Positions 54,892 to 62,696 of a stretch of DNA of 64,000 nt are shown here, piece after piece (the stretch's first letter is position 1; every line of letters begins with the position of its first letter). The stretch spans positions 1,488,001-1,552,000 of the forward strand of contig NZ_CP021251.1 of assembly GCF_002155265.1 (NCBI RefSeq), given 5' to 3'. Source of the DNA: Corynebacterium pseudotuberculosis (GTDB lineage: Bacteria; Actinomycetota; Actinomycetes; Mycobacteriales; Mycobacteriaceae). The position numbers were made by a program, and so were the translations under genes. The notes under the pieces are model-generated. The model ran no database searches and had not been told where the DNA came from. It saw only the letters and a list, made by a program, of their open reading frames with translations.

Positions 54892-55596
54892 GTGGCAAAG
54901 AAGATTAATTTCGATGAGTTGAACAGCTTGCAAAGGTATTCGCAGTTTGCAACGTTTAAGGCGATACCTGGGGCGTTGGGAACAGATAGAAGCGATATTG
55001 TTGCTCAAGCACAAGAATTTTTCGCTGAGCTGGAACGCGAAGGCGTGGTTTCAGTCCGTGGAATATATGACTTATCGGGATGCCGAGCCGAAGCTGACTT
55101 TATGATCTGGTGGATTGCGGAGGAATTTGAACAGATTCAAGATGCATACTGTAGATTCCGTCGAGATACTGTGCTAGGGCAGACCACCGAGGTCTTCTGG
55201 CTGGGCAACTCGCTTCACCGTCCTGCAGAGTTTAATCGTTCGCATCTTCCGTCCTTCATTATGGGAGAGGAACCCGGTCAGTGGATCACTGTTTATCCCT
55301 TCGTTCGTTCCTATGACTGGTACCTCATGGATCCGCAAGAGCGTCGCGCTATTCTAGTCGAGCATGGCCAGGCGGCCCGGGAATACCCAGATGTTCGAGC
55401 TAATACCGTTCCAGCTTTTGCCTTGGGTGACTATGAGTGGATGCTAGCTTTTGAGGCTCCGAGCTTGGATCGTATTGTTGATCTGATGCATCAGATGCGC
55501 TATACCAAGGCTCGACTACATGTGCGTGAAGAGGTGCCTTTCTTTACCGGTAAGCGAGTGCTATCTATCGGCGATGCGATTTCAGTACTGCCTTAA
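54892..55596 (+). CDS. hemQ: Coproheme decarboxylase HemQ (chlorite dismutase family)
   Basis: HemQ (ChdC) decarboxylates coproheme III to heme b, the last step of the coproporphyrin-dependent heme route used by actinobacteria. Conserved parts are [81 protein letters not shown], with the proximal heme-ligand His in LVEHG and a Tyr near YPFV. GTG 54892 has GAAAGGG upstream and gives 234 residues, the family size. The frame runs back to 54808 but that extension is unsupported. It is followed by a terminator and the convergent msrB gene. Confidence 0.93.
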   Translation: MAKKINFDELNSLQRYSQFATFKAIPGALGTDRSDIVAQAQEFFAELEREGVVSVRGIYDLSGCRAEADFMIWWIAEEFEQIQDAYCRFRRDTVLGQTTEVFWLGNSLHRPAEFNRSHLPSFIMGEEPGQWITVYPFVRSYDWYLMDPQERRAILVEHGQAAREYPDVRANTVPAFALGDYEWMLAFEAPSLDRIVDLMHQMRYTKARLHVREEVPFFTGKRVLSIGDAISVLP

Positions 55597-55616
55597 TCAC
55601 ATGGGCTAAGAAAAAG

Positions 55617-55662
55617 ATTCCCCTCGTCTCTGAGGATACAAAATGGCTAAGACGAGGGGAAT
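55617..55662. terminator. Bidirectional terminator between hemQ and msrB
   Basis: ATTCCCCTCGTCT (55617-55629) pairs perfectly with AGACGAGGGGAAT (55650-55662), loop 20 bases. Confidence 0.9.
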
Positions 55663-55670
55663 AGTGAGAG

Positions 55671-56081
55671 CTAGTCTATGGGCTTCTCTTCTAACTCAAG
55701 GCAGATTGAGTTAATGCAATAGCGCAGATCTGTGGGGGTGGAGTAGCCTTCACCTGCGAAAACATGGCCAAGGTGTGAGTTGCAAGTGGCACAAAGTACC
55801 TCGGTACGCACCATTCCTAGAGACGTATCGGAGCGCTCGATAATCTTATCTCCTGCTAATGGGGAGAAAAAGGAAGGCCAGCCACAATGGGAATCGAATT
55901 TCTCCGTGGATCTGAACAACTCAGTCCCACATGCTCGGCAGGAATACACGCCCTCAGTTTTTGTATTGGTGTATTTACCAACGTGGGGAGCTTCAGTTCC
56001 AGCTTGCCGTAGAACCCGATATTCTTCAGCATTGAGCCGTTGCCGCCACTGGTCATCGGAAATCAGCTTGAAGTCAGTCAT
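55671..56081 (-). CDS. msrB: Peptide methionine-R-sulfoxide reductase
   Basis: MsrB reduces the R form of methionine sulfoxide in proteins. Catalytic Cys is in TDLRYCINSICLEL near the C-terminus. The zinc-binding pairs are CRACG and CATCNSHLGHV, and FDSHCGWPSFFSPL carries the substrate-site Trp. An AAGGAG upstream of ATG 56081 gives 136 residues, as usual. It faces hemQ tail to tail, sharing the 55617 terminator. The gene adds to the oxidative-stress genes of the window (oxyR, ahpCD). Confidence 0.96.
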   Translation of the reverse strand: MTDFKLISDDQWRQRLNAEEYRVLRQAGTEAPHVGKYTNTKTEGVYSCRACGTELFRSTEKFDSHCGWPSFFSPLAGDKIIERSDTSLGMVRTEVLCATCNSHLGHVFAGEGYSTPTDLRYCINSICLELEEKPID

Positions 56082-56300
56082 GATAAGCACTCCTTGTTAG
56101 TCGACGGGCTTGGAAATAAGCGCCAATGGATCTTGTGTATCTATCAACGCGTGAGTTTTCCTTATATTTCCTTTTATGAGCCGATTCAGGAATTTAACAG
56201 CAACACAGCAGGATTATGGTAACTTCCACCGGAAAATCGCAGGATAGATACTGAATAAAAAGGGGGAGCAGGGGCGGGTTCTGGTGCTGTTTCTTTAGGT

Positions 56301-57608
56301 TTAAGCGGCCGACGTTTTTACTGTAATGGCGTTGTCAGCACTAGTTCCTCGCCATGCTATTGCACTGACGCTGATTGCAATGATGAGGAGTCCCCAACCA
56401 AAAGTAGCTTGGAACGTATTGATCCAGGGGCCTACTACCGGCCAATAGGATGAAGTCCAATCAAAAGGCGCAAGCACAAGTAGCGCGCCAATCCAGGCCG
56501 TCCAGGTATGCATGGGAGAGCGGGCTAGGAGGACTGTAAAAAGTAGGGGGAAAAGTGTCATGGAATAGTACATTTGTCCCAATGAGGACAGGAAAAAACC
56601 AGCGAGGAGCAAAAGCGATGCCGTGGAAATAATCCACAATAAAGGCTCCTTTGCCCGCCATGGAAGAAGGAATAGAAGACCTGCAATAACCAGTCCGGTA
56701 AAGAGCAGGAAGAAGAAAACACTAGCCCATTGTGGTACGTCAAAGTACACTGCCATGCCTCGTAAGGAACTGTTTGCGTAGTCTCGAACTTCTTTAAGAT
56801 AAGGGGCGGTACGAGTAAGGTATTCGGAGGCATCTGGGACTAGGAACCATCCGACAAGATTAGCCAAAAACGGGATACCCAATGCAGCGCACAATGTTTG
56901 CCAATGCAACAAGACTAGTGGGATGAAAAGAACTGGCAAGAAAACGGGTTTGACCAAAATTGCTAGGCCAATAATAATCCCGGCCCACCACCGTCGATTA
57001 TCAAGGCTTAATCGGAGGAAAGCTACAAAAGCTAGAAGCAGGATTCCATTGATATTGGAAAAGACTAAAGTGTTTCTTACGGCTTCTGTGAGAAAAGCTA
57101 CGGTGATCACCAACGGGAAGAGCGCGCTCTTAAGTGAGTAGCCAAAAAGTCGAGTAAGAAGCCCCAAGGTAGCAATGATGGAAGCTGCGTTTGCGATGAT
57201 GAACATAAGACGCTGAAACGCAAAATTAGTGCCTAAGGCTATCGGCGATAGGAGAATAGTGGCCCCCGGGTTGTAGAGATAATGCGGATCCACAAAATAA
57301 TATGTTTCGTTATAGACGGGAACACCGTCGATGAAACGTCGTAAAGCATTATAAACGGTGGAGAAATCATCGGTGATGCTGCCGTTAACGCCGAGAACTG
57401 CAACGCTGTATATGACCAAACCGATGGCCAGAGGATATAAGGCCTTTTTCCCCAGGGCGTCCCATGGCATTTGGATAGGTGCGGGAGGGGAGTAGGAGAA
57501 CGAGCGGGATATCTCCGCCTGCCGACGCATCCATTGAGGGAAAGAAAAACGGGTGCTACGGGTAATTTGATTCTCGGTCACCTTGATTACCGTAGTGGAA
57601 AAAACCAT
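56301..57608 (-). CDS. GT-C glycosyltransferase family 87 (DUF2029) polyprenol-phosphomannose mannosyltransferase-like
   Basis: This 435-residue multispanning protein has about 10 transmembrane helices. The first extracytoplasmic loop holds the Asp motif TDDFSTVYNALRRFIDGVPVYNE and the YLYNPGATILLSPIAL motif, the GT87 signature that resembles DxxxYxxxxxxG and YPP-type elements. In Corynebacteriales such enzymes use decaprenyl-phospho-mannose to build lipoarabinomannan, lipomannan or related glycans. The acceptor cannot be told from sequence. It is convergent with msrB but separated by about 220 bp, and it starts with ATG 57608. The gene after it on the minus strand lies across only 44 bp. Confidence 0.85.
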   Translation of the reverse strand: MVFSTTVIKVTENQITRSTRFSFPQWMRRQAEISRSFSYSPPAPIQMPWDALGKKALYPLAIGLVIYSVAVLGVNGSITDDFSTVYNALRRFIDGVPVYNETYYFVDPHYLYNPGATILLSPIALGTNFAFQRLMFIIANAASIIATLGLLTRLFGYSLKSALFPLVITVAFLTEAVRNTLVFSNINGILLLAFVAFLRLSLDNRRWWAGIIIGLAILVKPVFLPVLFIPLVLLHWQTLCAALGIPFLANLVGWFLVPDASEYLTRTAPYLKEVRDYANSSLRGMAVYFDVPQWASVFFFLLFTGLVIAGLLFLLPWRAKEPLLWIISTASLLLLAGFFLSSLGQMYYSMTLFPLLFTVLLARSPMHTWTAWIGALLVLAPFDWTSSYWPVVGPWINTFQATFGWGLLIIAISVSAIAWRGTSADNAITVKTSAA

Positions 57609-57652
57609 GAGGTGGGGGATTGAAACTGGTTATTACCTCGAAAAATCTGTTG

Positions 57653-58450
57653 TTAGGATTCGCTGTGGGTGTTGGTTTTGAGTCTGAGGAAAACTGATCC
57701 GTCGGTAGCGGTGAGCGTTTCTTCTACAGCAAAGTGGTAGAGGTCTGTATCGGTCACAGGGTTGGCGCCAAAGCTGGGTGTTTCTACTGGTAAAGCAATG
57801 ACAGGGGCGATAGTGAGGTGGAGGATATCGATGAGCTGAGCCTCTAGAAGCTTCCGATATAAAGATGGCCCGCCCTCGCAACTGATGCGAGCAAAACCGC
57901 TTTTGCGTAAGGACGTAAGCGCGGATTGCAAGCCTGAGGGAGTAGATAAATCGGAAACTGACAGAATAGACACTCCTGCGTCAAGGAGCTGACGATATCG
58001 ATGAGCCCGCTGGGCATCATGCTTATCGACTTTCTCAGTAATCACAAGTAGAAAATCTCGTGTGCTTGGCTCAAAAACGATTGAATCGTCAGGGAAATCT
58101 AGAGAATGGCTAACTATACCGAGAGTGGGAAGTGGATCCTGGCCTCTGGTTTTTCGCTCTAGTTGCGCTTCTGACGAGAGTGAGACGGCGCCATAGGATT
58201 CGACCTTAACAGTCGCGGATGTAACCATCACAAGATCTGACCATGCCCGTACTGCCGTGATTATTTCTGAATCTAGAGGTGTAGAAGAGAAGCCAGATAT
58301 TCCGTTGATGGTCGCGGATCCATTCAGGGTAGCTAAAGTAACTGCTCGTAACTCTGGGGACTGAATCGGCTGAACCTTCCCTAGCAACTGTTGGGCCTGC
58401 TGCTGATAAGAGAGTTGTGTCTGAGAAGACTGCTGTGAGGAAAAAGGCAT
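57653..58450 (-). CDS. Pyrimidine reductase-family protein (RibD C-terminal domain)
   Basis: This 265-residue protein is made of a single RibD-C (dihydrofolate reductase-like) domain. Evidence is VSDLSTPSGLQSALTSLRKSGFARISCEGGPSLYRKLLEAQLIDILHLTIAPV, where CEGGPSLY is the NADPH-binding motif. RibD proteins reduce a riboflavin intermediate, but this stand-alone type in actinobacteria lacks the deaminase half, and its substrate is unproven. The ATG at 58450 (MPFSSQQSS) is preferred over 58468. It is followed by the GT87 gene on the same strand. The tRNA block starts about 60 bp upstream. Confidence 0.88.
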   Translation of the reverse strand: MPFSSQQSSQTQLSYQQQAQQLLGKVQPIQSPELRAVTLATLNGSATINGISGFSSTPLDSEIITAVRAWSDLVMVTSATVKVESYGAVSLSSEAQLERKTRGQDPLPTLGIVSHSLDFPDDSIVFEPSTRDFLLVITEKVDKHDAQRAHRYRQLLDAGVSILSVSDLSTPSGLQSALTSLRKSGFARISCEGGPSLYRKLLEAQLIDILHLTIAPVIALPVETPSFGANPVTDTDLYHFAVEETLTATDGSVFLRLKTNTHSES

Positions 58451-58508
58451 AAAGCAATTAGAACACAAAACAAGGCGACACTTTCTAGAAAGTGTCGCCT
58501 TGAGGCTG

Positions 58509-58581
58509 AGCGGATGACGAGACTCGAACTCGCGACCCTCACCTTGGCAAGGTGATGCGCTACCAACTGCGCTACATCCGC
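58509..58581 (-). tRNA. tRNA-Gly (anticodon GCC), copy 1
   Basis: Read on the minus strand, the anticodon loop TTGCCAA gives anticodon GCC. A 7-bp acceptor stem GCGGATG/CATCCGC and the T-loop GTTCGAGTC are standard. The sequence is identical to the copy at 58806. No CCA is encoded. Confidence 0.97.
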
Positions 58582-58621
58582 ATGTTTCTTTTATATTGAA
58601 AAGCCTGAAACAGGGCTTTGG

Positions 58622-58693
58622 TGCGCGATACTGGGATTGAACCAGTGACCTCTTCCGTGTCAGGGAAGCGCTCTCCCGCTGAGCTAAACGCGC
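58622..58693 (-). tRNA. tRNA-Val (anticodon GAC)
   Basis: On the minus strand the anticodon loop CTGACAC gives GAC. Acceptor stem GCGCGTT pairs with ATCGCGC with one T-T mismatch at position 6. T-loop GTTCAATCC is normal. The mismatch is unusual but tolerable. Confidence 0.95.
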
Positions 58694-58701
58694 TTAATAC
58701 G

Positions 58702-58772
58702 AGGTGGAAACGGGAATCGAACCCGTGTGCACGGTTTTGCAGACCGTTGCCTCACCACTCGGCCATTCCACC
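58702..58772 (-). tRNA. tRNA-Cys (anticodon GCA)
   Basis: On the minus strand the anticodon loop CTGCAAA gives GCA. Acceptor stem GGTGGAA/TTCCACC and T-loop GTTCGATTC are normal. Confidence 0.97.
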
Positions 58773-58805
58773 GTGGCGTTACCGCCATGGGTACTAGCGT
58801 ACCTG

Positions 58806-58878
58806 AGCGGATGACGAGACTCGAACTCGCGACCCTCACCTTGGCAAGGTGATGCGCTACCAACTGCGCTACATCCGC
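58806..58878 (-). tRNA. tRNA-Gly (anticodon GCC), copy 2
   Basis: This is an exact copy of the tRNA-Gly at 58509, first in transcription order on the minus strand (Gly-Cys-Val-Gly). The identity extends a few bases past each end (CTGA before, AT after), pointing to recent duplication. Confidence 0.97.
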
Positions 58879-59201
58879 ATTGCAACTGTTGTTGCGAGAT
58901 GAAACTCTAGCCTGAACTATCCGTTTAATACAAATCCCCAGCGAAACTAAGTGAAGTGTTCGATCTGACATGGGGCGTGGCTGCGATGAGAGGCTTCGTT
59001 GATGCGGCCCTTTGAAAGGAGAAGTTGGTGAGCAAGGGTTGGTAAACGCTTGCTCCAAGCGATGCGTTGGGTAAAAGATTTGGGAATCCCTAGGGGGTGA
59101 GTCAGGAAGCTTAAAATATGCCTCTGCATTGGGGTTTTGAATGGAATGCGGATAGTGCTAGATTTTAGATCTGTTGCACAGTTTATGCACTGTGTTTTTA
59201 A
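58879..59201. other. Intergenic region between the divergent tRNA groups
   Basis: This holds the promoters for the minus-strand Gly-Cys-Val-Gly block and the plus-strand tRNA-Val. No ORF was accepted. A short palindromic stretch, TGCACAGTTTATGCACTGTG, lies near 59175. Confidence 0.5.
59137..59164 (+). promoter_or_regulatory. Candidate promoter of tRNA-Val (CAC)
   Basis: TTGAAT (59137-59142), 16-bp spacer, TAGATT (59159-59164) with an extended TGC before the -10. A start near 59171 would precede the tRNA by about 30 bp. Confidence 0.5.
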
Positions 59202-59273
59202 GGTCCTATGGCTCAGTGGAAGAGTGTTCCGTTCACACCGGAAAGGTCGCTGGTTCGATCCCAGCTAGGACCA
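59202..59273 (+). tRNA. tRNA-Val (anticodon CAC)
   Basis: The anticodon loop TTCACAC gives CAC. The anticodon stem TTCCG/CGGAA, acceptor stem GGTCCTA/TAGGACC and T-loop GTTCGATCC are normal. It is followed by a perfect terminator at 59281. Confidence 0.97.
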
Positions 59274-59840
59274 CAGGATTGAAATGCCCCACACAGTAAC
59301 CGTGTGGGGCATTTCAGTTTATGTGCAGTGTGAAGTGCTGTGGGAGTGAGCCCCAAGCAATGCCGTCCTTATTCCTGTCGAGCCTTGATTTATAGGTGGA
59401 TTCTCCGCGACGAATGCGTGAGCATCCTGTAGCTCTGGCTTCTTGGTAGCTACTGAAATAAATGTCTTGGGTGTGGGCGCTAGAGGGGAAGTTCGAATGC
59501 CGTGACTTTTCGTACATCTAGAAAGTAGCGATGAGAACATGTGGCCTTGAAGTGCGGGGGTGTCTAAGGGAACGTGGAACTTATATTGAAGTAGGACAAA
59601 GGGGGAGAAAGCAGCGTCACTAGGAAAGCTTGTCATGGAGAGTTCGTATCGTCGAACTTTTGTCGAGGACATATTTAAAGAATTTTAACGTCGCTGGGGA
59701 ACTTCTTTATCCAAAGATCCGACTCTTAATTGTGTTCGCATCTTTATGTATTCAATGTCACTATAGATGGTTATAGATGTCTCAGATCTTGTTACATAAA
59801 GCAGAGAACGATCCAATATGGAAGAAGCGGGAGAATCTAA
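59274..59840. other. Intergenic region between tRNA-Val and copC
   Basis: 567 bp holding the tRNA terminator at 59281 and the copC leader. An open frame on the minus strand (59319-59672) has no family signature, ribosome-binding site or partner. I accepted no gene. Confidence 0.5.
59281..59315 (+). terminator. Terminator after tRNA-Val
   Basis: GAAATGCCCCACAC (59281-59294) pairs perfectly with GTGTGGGGCATTTC (59302-59315), loop seven bases, then AGTTTATG. Confidence 0.9.
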
Positions 59841-60434
59841 GTGAGTAGTGCTGAGTTCAGCGTGTATGGTCGCGATACTCCCATTCTGCGTAAGGCTATT
59901 GTCGGAGCTGCTGCACTGGCTACATCCTGTGTGCTTTCTATAAGTACAGACTCCGTTGCGTTTGCTCACGATGTGGTCATTGATTCCAACCCTGTAAACG
60001 GTGCAACTATTGACGCTTTTCCAAGGTCGCTTTCTCTGGTTTTTTCTGGCGAACCAAAGCCTGGGTTTAATACGGTTGCTGTGAGCGATGCGTCTAACTC
60101 CAAGGTGCTTTTTACCGCGGACCCTCATATTGAAGGGCGAAACGTTAGTGTTGATGTGCCCTCGGACTTAAATCCAGGGCCAGGTAACTATATTTTGGGT
60201 TTTCAGATTACCTCGTCAGACGGGCATGCCACCCGGGGTAAGACTACTTTTACGGTGGCGGGAGACCGTGCTGAGGGGGCGTCGACAAGCTCGGATCCGA
60301 ATGACGCAACTAAAACGGAAGATTCTCACGGAACTTCTCGGTGGCTATGGCCTGTTATTGGATTGATCGCGGTTGTGGTTATAGGTAGTGGGACTATTGT
60401 GGCACTTAGGTCTCGTAAACAGAAAGGTATTTAA
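59841..60434 (+). CDS. CopC-domain copper-binding protein, membrane anchored
   Basis: This 197-residue exported protein begins with a signal sequence that ends near AFAHDV, so the mature protein starts with the Ala-His typical of CopC metal sites. The CopC/YobA domain follows (VVIDSNPVNGATIDAFPRSLSLVFSGEPKPGFNTVAVSD, then FQITSSDGHATRGKTTFTVAGD with a second His). A Ser/Asp-rich linker and one C-terminal membrane helix (WLWPVIGLIAVVVIGSGTIVAL) with a basic end anchor it. GTG 59841 is used. It is followed by a PCuAC gene three bases after the stop, so they are co-transcribed. It is expected to handle copper outside the membrane. Confidence 0.9.
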   Translation: MSSAEFSVYGRDTPILRKAIVGAAALATSCVLSISTDSVAFAHDVVIDSNPVNGATIDAFPRSLSLVFSGEPKPGFNTVAVSDASNSKVLFTADPHIEGRNVSVDVPSDLNPGPGNYILGFQITSSDGHATRGKTTFTVAGDRAEGASTSSDPNDATKTEDSHGTSRWLWPVIGLIAVVVIGSGTIVALRSRKQKGI

Positions 60435-60437
60435 TAT

Positions 60438-61043
60438 ATGTCTATCGTTAGTTCTCGTATCAAGGTCGGAATGTGTGCTATCGCTGTTACCTCGCTTGCG
60501 CTGACCGCATGTTCTAGCTCCGAAAAAGATTCCGCTAAAAAGGTAGATACCGCTACCTCTGCGGCAGCGTCTGCTGGTGCTAAGGCATCCGACGCGATGT
60601 CCGCTAAAGGCGTTGAGCTCGTCGACCCCTATGTGCGTGCCATGGGCGAAGGCAAAGAGATGACCGCTATTTTCGGTCAGATTAAGAACCATACTGATAA
60701 AGAGATCACAGTCACCGGCTTCACTTCTTCTATGAACGCTAAAATGAATCAGCTGCATGAAGTGGTCGATGGTGTGATGAAAGAAAAGGATGGCGGCTTT
60801 GTAGTTCCTGCAGGCCAAGCTCTAACAATGGAGCCCGGTAAAGATCACATGATGCTCATGGGACTGGGCAAACCTGTCGCAGCGGGAGACTCTGTAGACG
60901 TGACTCTGCAACTTTCTGATGGCTCAACAGTAGACGTCAAAGACGTACCTGTCCGTACTGTTGCTGCTGGAGACGAGAACTATGCTGAAGATGGTTCTCT
61001 GCATAAGGAGACTGGTTCCACAGGAATGATGCATAAGCATTAA
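60438..61043 (+). CDS. PCuAC-family copper chaperone, lipoprotein
   Basis: This 201-residue secreted lipoprotein has signal peptide ending in the lipobox LALTACSS. The PCuAC/DUF461 domain follows with the typical metal site: Met and His in MNAKMNQLHEVVDGVMKEKDGGFVVP and GKDHMMLMGLGKP. In the family this motif binds Cu(I) and delivers it to cytochrome c oxidase. The C-terminal MMHKH could also bind metal. It is the second gene of the CopC-PCuAC pair, with DyP peroxidase after it, separated by a hairpin. Confidence 0.93.
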   Translation: MSIVSSRIKVGMCAIAVTSLALTACSSSEKDSAKKVDTATSAAASAGAKASDAMSAKGVELVDPYVRAMGEGKEMTAIFGQIKNHTDKEITVTGFTSSMNAKMNQLHEVVDGVMKEKDGGFVVPAGQALTMEPGKDHMMLMGLGKPVAAGDSVDVTLQLSDGSTVDVKDVPVRTVAAGDENYAEDGSLHKETGSTGMMHKH

Positions 61044-61083
61044 AAATAGATGCTGCATAAGGCATTACGCAGCTTTTAAAACT

Positions 61084-61113
61084 ATGGTCTTACTTTTTGT
61101 TGAGTAAGACCAT
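61084..61113 (+). terminator. Hairpin between PCuAC and DyP peroxidase genes
   Basis: ATGGTCTTACT (61084-61094) pairs perfectly with AGTAAGACCAT (61103-61113), loop TTTTGTTG. No T-run follows, so it may only weaken read-through into the peroxidase gene. Confidence 0.6.
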
Positions 61114-61136
61114 CAGCCTTGTTGATACCCCATTCA

Positions 61137-62462
61137 ATGACCTCGGAGCATATGATGACAGCCGCTCAGCCCCATTCTGATTCCCAACTGCAGTCAGAAA
61201 AATCGCCGCCGATCAAAGGGATATCTCGTCGTAGTTTTCTTTTAGGGTCGGCTACCGGGGCAACGATGGTTGGTGGGGCAGCGTTGGCCGGTTGTTCCGA
61301 TGCAGGAAAACCTGCGGCAGCAAAGGAATCGGCTGTCAGCGCTGCCTCGGTAGCTCAAGCGCGGGAGCCCTTTGACGGAGCACATCAGGCGGGAATCGCT
61401 ACCTCAGCACAAGCGCACCTTACCGTCATTGCCTTGAACTTACGCGCAGGCGTTAACAGGGTTGGGGCACAGCGTTTGTTCAAGTTGTGGACTGAAGATG
61501 CTCGTCGTTTAACCCAAGGTGAGAATCCTTTGGGTAGCTTGGAACCAGAAATGGTGACTAAACCTGCGCGTTTGACCATCACCTGCGGAGTGGGGAAGCG
61601 ATTTTTTAGCATCATTGGAAAAGAAGACCAGCGTCCCGCTTGGTTGGAACCTGTTCCCGCTTTTTCTAAAGACAAGTTGGATCCCAAATGGGGCGAGTCC
61701 GATATCGTAATCCAGATTGCATGCGACGATCCAGTAACTATGGCTTTTGCAACTCGCCATATGATTCGTTCTGGCACTGATTATACGGAGACACTATGGT
61801 TGCAAAAAGGCTTCCTCAACGCCAATGGGGCCAATGAAAAAGGTGAAACGCCGCGTAACCTGTTTGGACAAAAGGACGGCACTGTTAACCCACACAATGA
61901 TCAAGAGTTTGATGCTCAGGTGTGGATCGATAAAACAGATGATTCTCCGGCTTGGCTTGAAGGCGGATCGTGCATGATTGTTCGCCGTATTGCTATGAAT
62001 CTTGATACCTGGGAGATTCTTGATCGAGAATCTCGTGAGATTGTCATTGGCCGAGACCTTAAAGATGGCGCCCCGTTAAGTGGTGGTTCTGAGTTTGACG
62101 CAGCAGATTTTCATGCTGTTGATGAATATGGGCTTCCTAAAATTGACCCTCGGTCTCATATGGCCTTGGCGGCTCCACCTTCTGATACTCCTGATCAGAA
62201 GATTCAGCGCCGAGCTTATTCCTATGATGAAGCGCCTATTCCAGGTTCTGGGCAACTATCCAATGTGGGATTAGTATTTTGTTGCTTCCAAAAAGACCCT
62301 AGGAAACAATTTATCCCTATTCAACAGCGCCTTAATGATTCAGATCGGTTAAATGAATGGACTACCCATATTGGATCAGCTGTGTATGCAATTGTGCCGG
62401 GAACATCCGAGGAGAGCGGGAGCAAAAAACGCTACTGGGGAGCTGCTCTCTTTGAATCCTAA
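61137..62462 (+). CDS. Tat-exported DyP-type heme peroxidase
   Basis: This is a dye-decolorising peroxidase of the EfeB type, exported by the Tat pathway: twin-arginine motif SRRSFLLGSATGA, then a lipobox-like LAGCSD that may make it a lipoprotein. The DyP signature GQKDGTVNP carries the distal Asp, and the proximal heme His is in RSHMALAAP. Its length after the signal is normal. EfeB relatives act in heme or iron handling or use H2O2 on phenolic substrates; here no efeUO genes are present. Start uncertain: ATG 61137 (MTSEH) fits the signal peptide, but the frame is open from TTG 61119 and ATGs lie at 61152/61155. Its neighbours are CopC and PCuAC. Confidence 0.92.
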   Translation: MTSEHMMTAAQPHSDSQLQSEKSPPIKGISRRSFLLGSATGATMVGGAALAGCSDAGKPAAAKESAVSAASVAQAREPFDGAHQAGIATSAQAHLTVIALNLRAGVNRVGAQRLFKLWTEDARRLTQGENPLGSLEPEMVTKPARLTITCGVGKRFFSIIGKEDQRPAWLEPVPAFSKDKLDPKWGESDIVIQIACDDPVTMAFATRHMIRSGTDYTETLWLQKGFLNANGANEKGETPRNLFGQKDGTVNPHNDQEFDAQVWIDKTDDSPAWLEGGSCMIVRRIAMNLDTWEILDRESREIVIGRDLKDGAPLSGGSEFDAADFHAVDEYGLPKIDPRSHMALAAPPSDTPDQKIQRRAYSYDEAPIPGSGQLSNVGLVFCCFQKDPRKQFIPIQQRLNDSDRLNEWTTHIGSAVYAIVPGTSEESGSKKRYWGAALFES

Positions 62463-62696
62463 CAACTAGCTGTAGGATAGGAGCCGAGCGTCGGTAAGCA
62501 TTGGTGTGATACATCTGCAGTTATGCTCGCATGGGGGCTGTACTTGAGAAATAGTTCTTTTTAGGTGCAGCCTTGTGCGGGCATTTTCTTAACTAGCAAA
62601 ACTTTTCATATCCAGTTTTGGCCTTCGCCGTATTTACAGCCCACGCGTCCAGGTATGACGCTGAGCATGAGCGCAAGTAAGGAGCGCATTTTTATA
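62463..62696. other. Leader region of thrS
   Basis: 234 bp holding the thrS promoter. GGCTGTAC near 62536 can pair imperfectly with GGTGCAGCC near 62564. I saw no T-box specifier or other recognisable riboswitch core. Confidence 0.4.

Noticed and set aside
59319..59672. 117-residue minus-strand frame after tRNA-Val
   Set aside because: No ribosome-binding site, no family signature and a composition like non-coding DNA.
32047..62696. DtxR boxes (TTAGGTTAGCCTAACCTAA-type) near dtxR, hemQ, the peroxidase and other genes
   Set aside because: I looked for the 19-bp pattern in the intergenic regions and saw no convincing match.
62463..62696. T-box riboswitch upstream of thrS
   Set aside because: No specifier loop or T-box consensus could be identified, only a weak hairpin.
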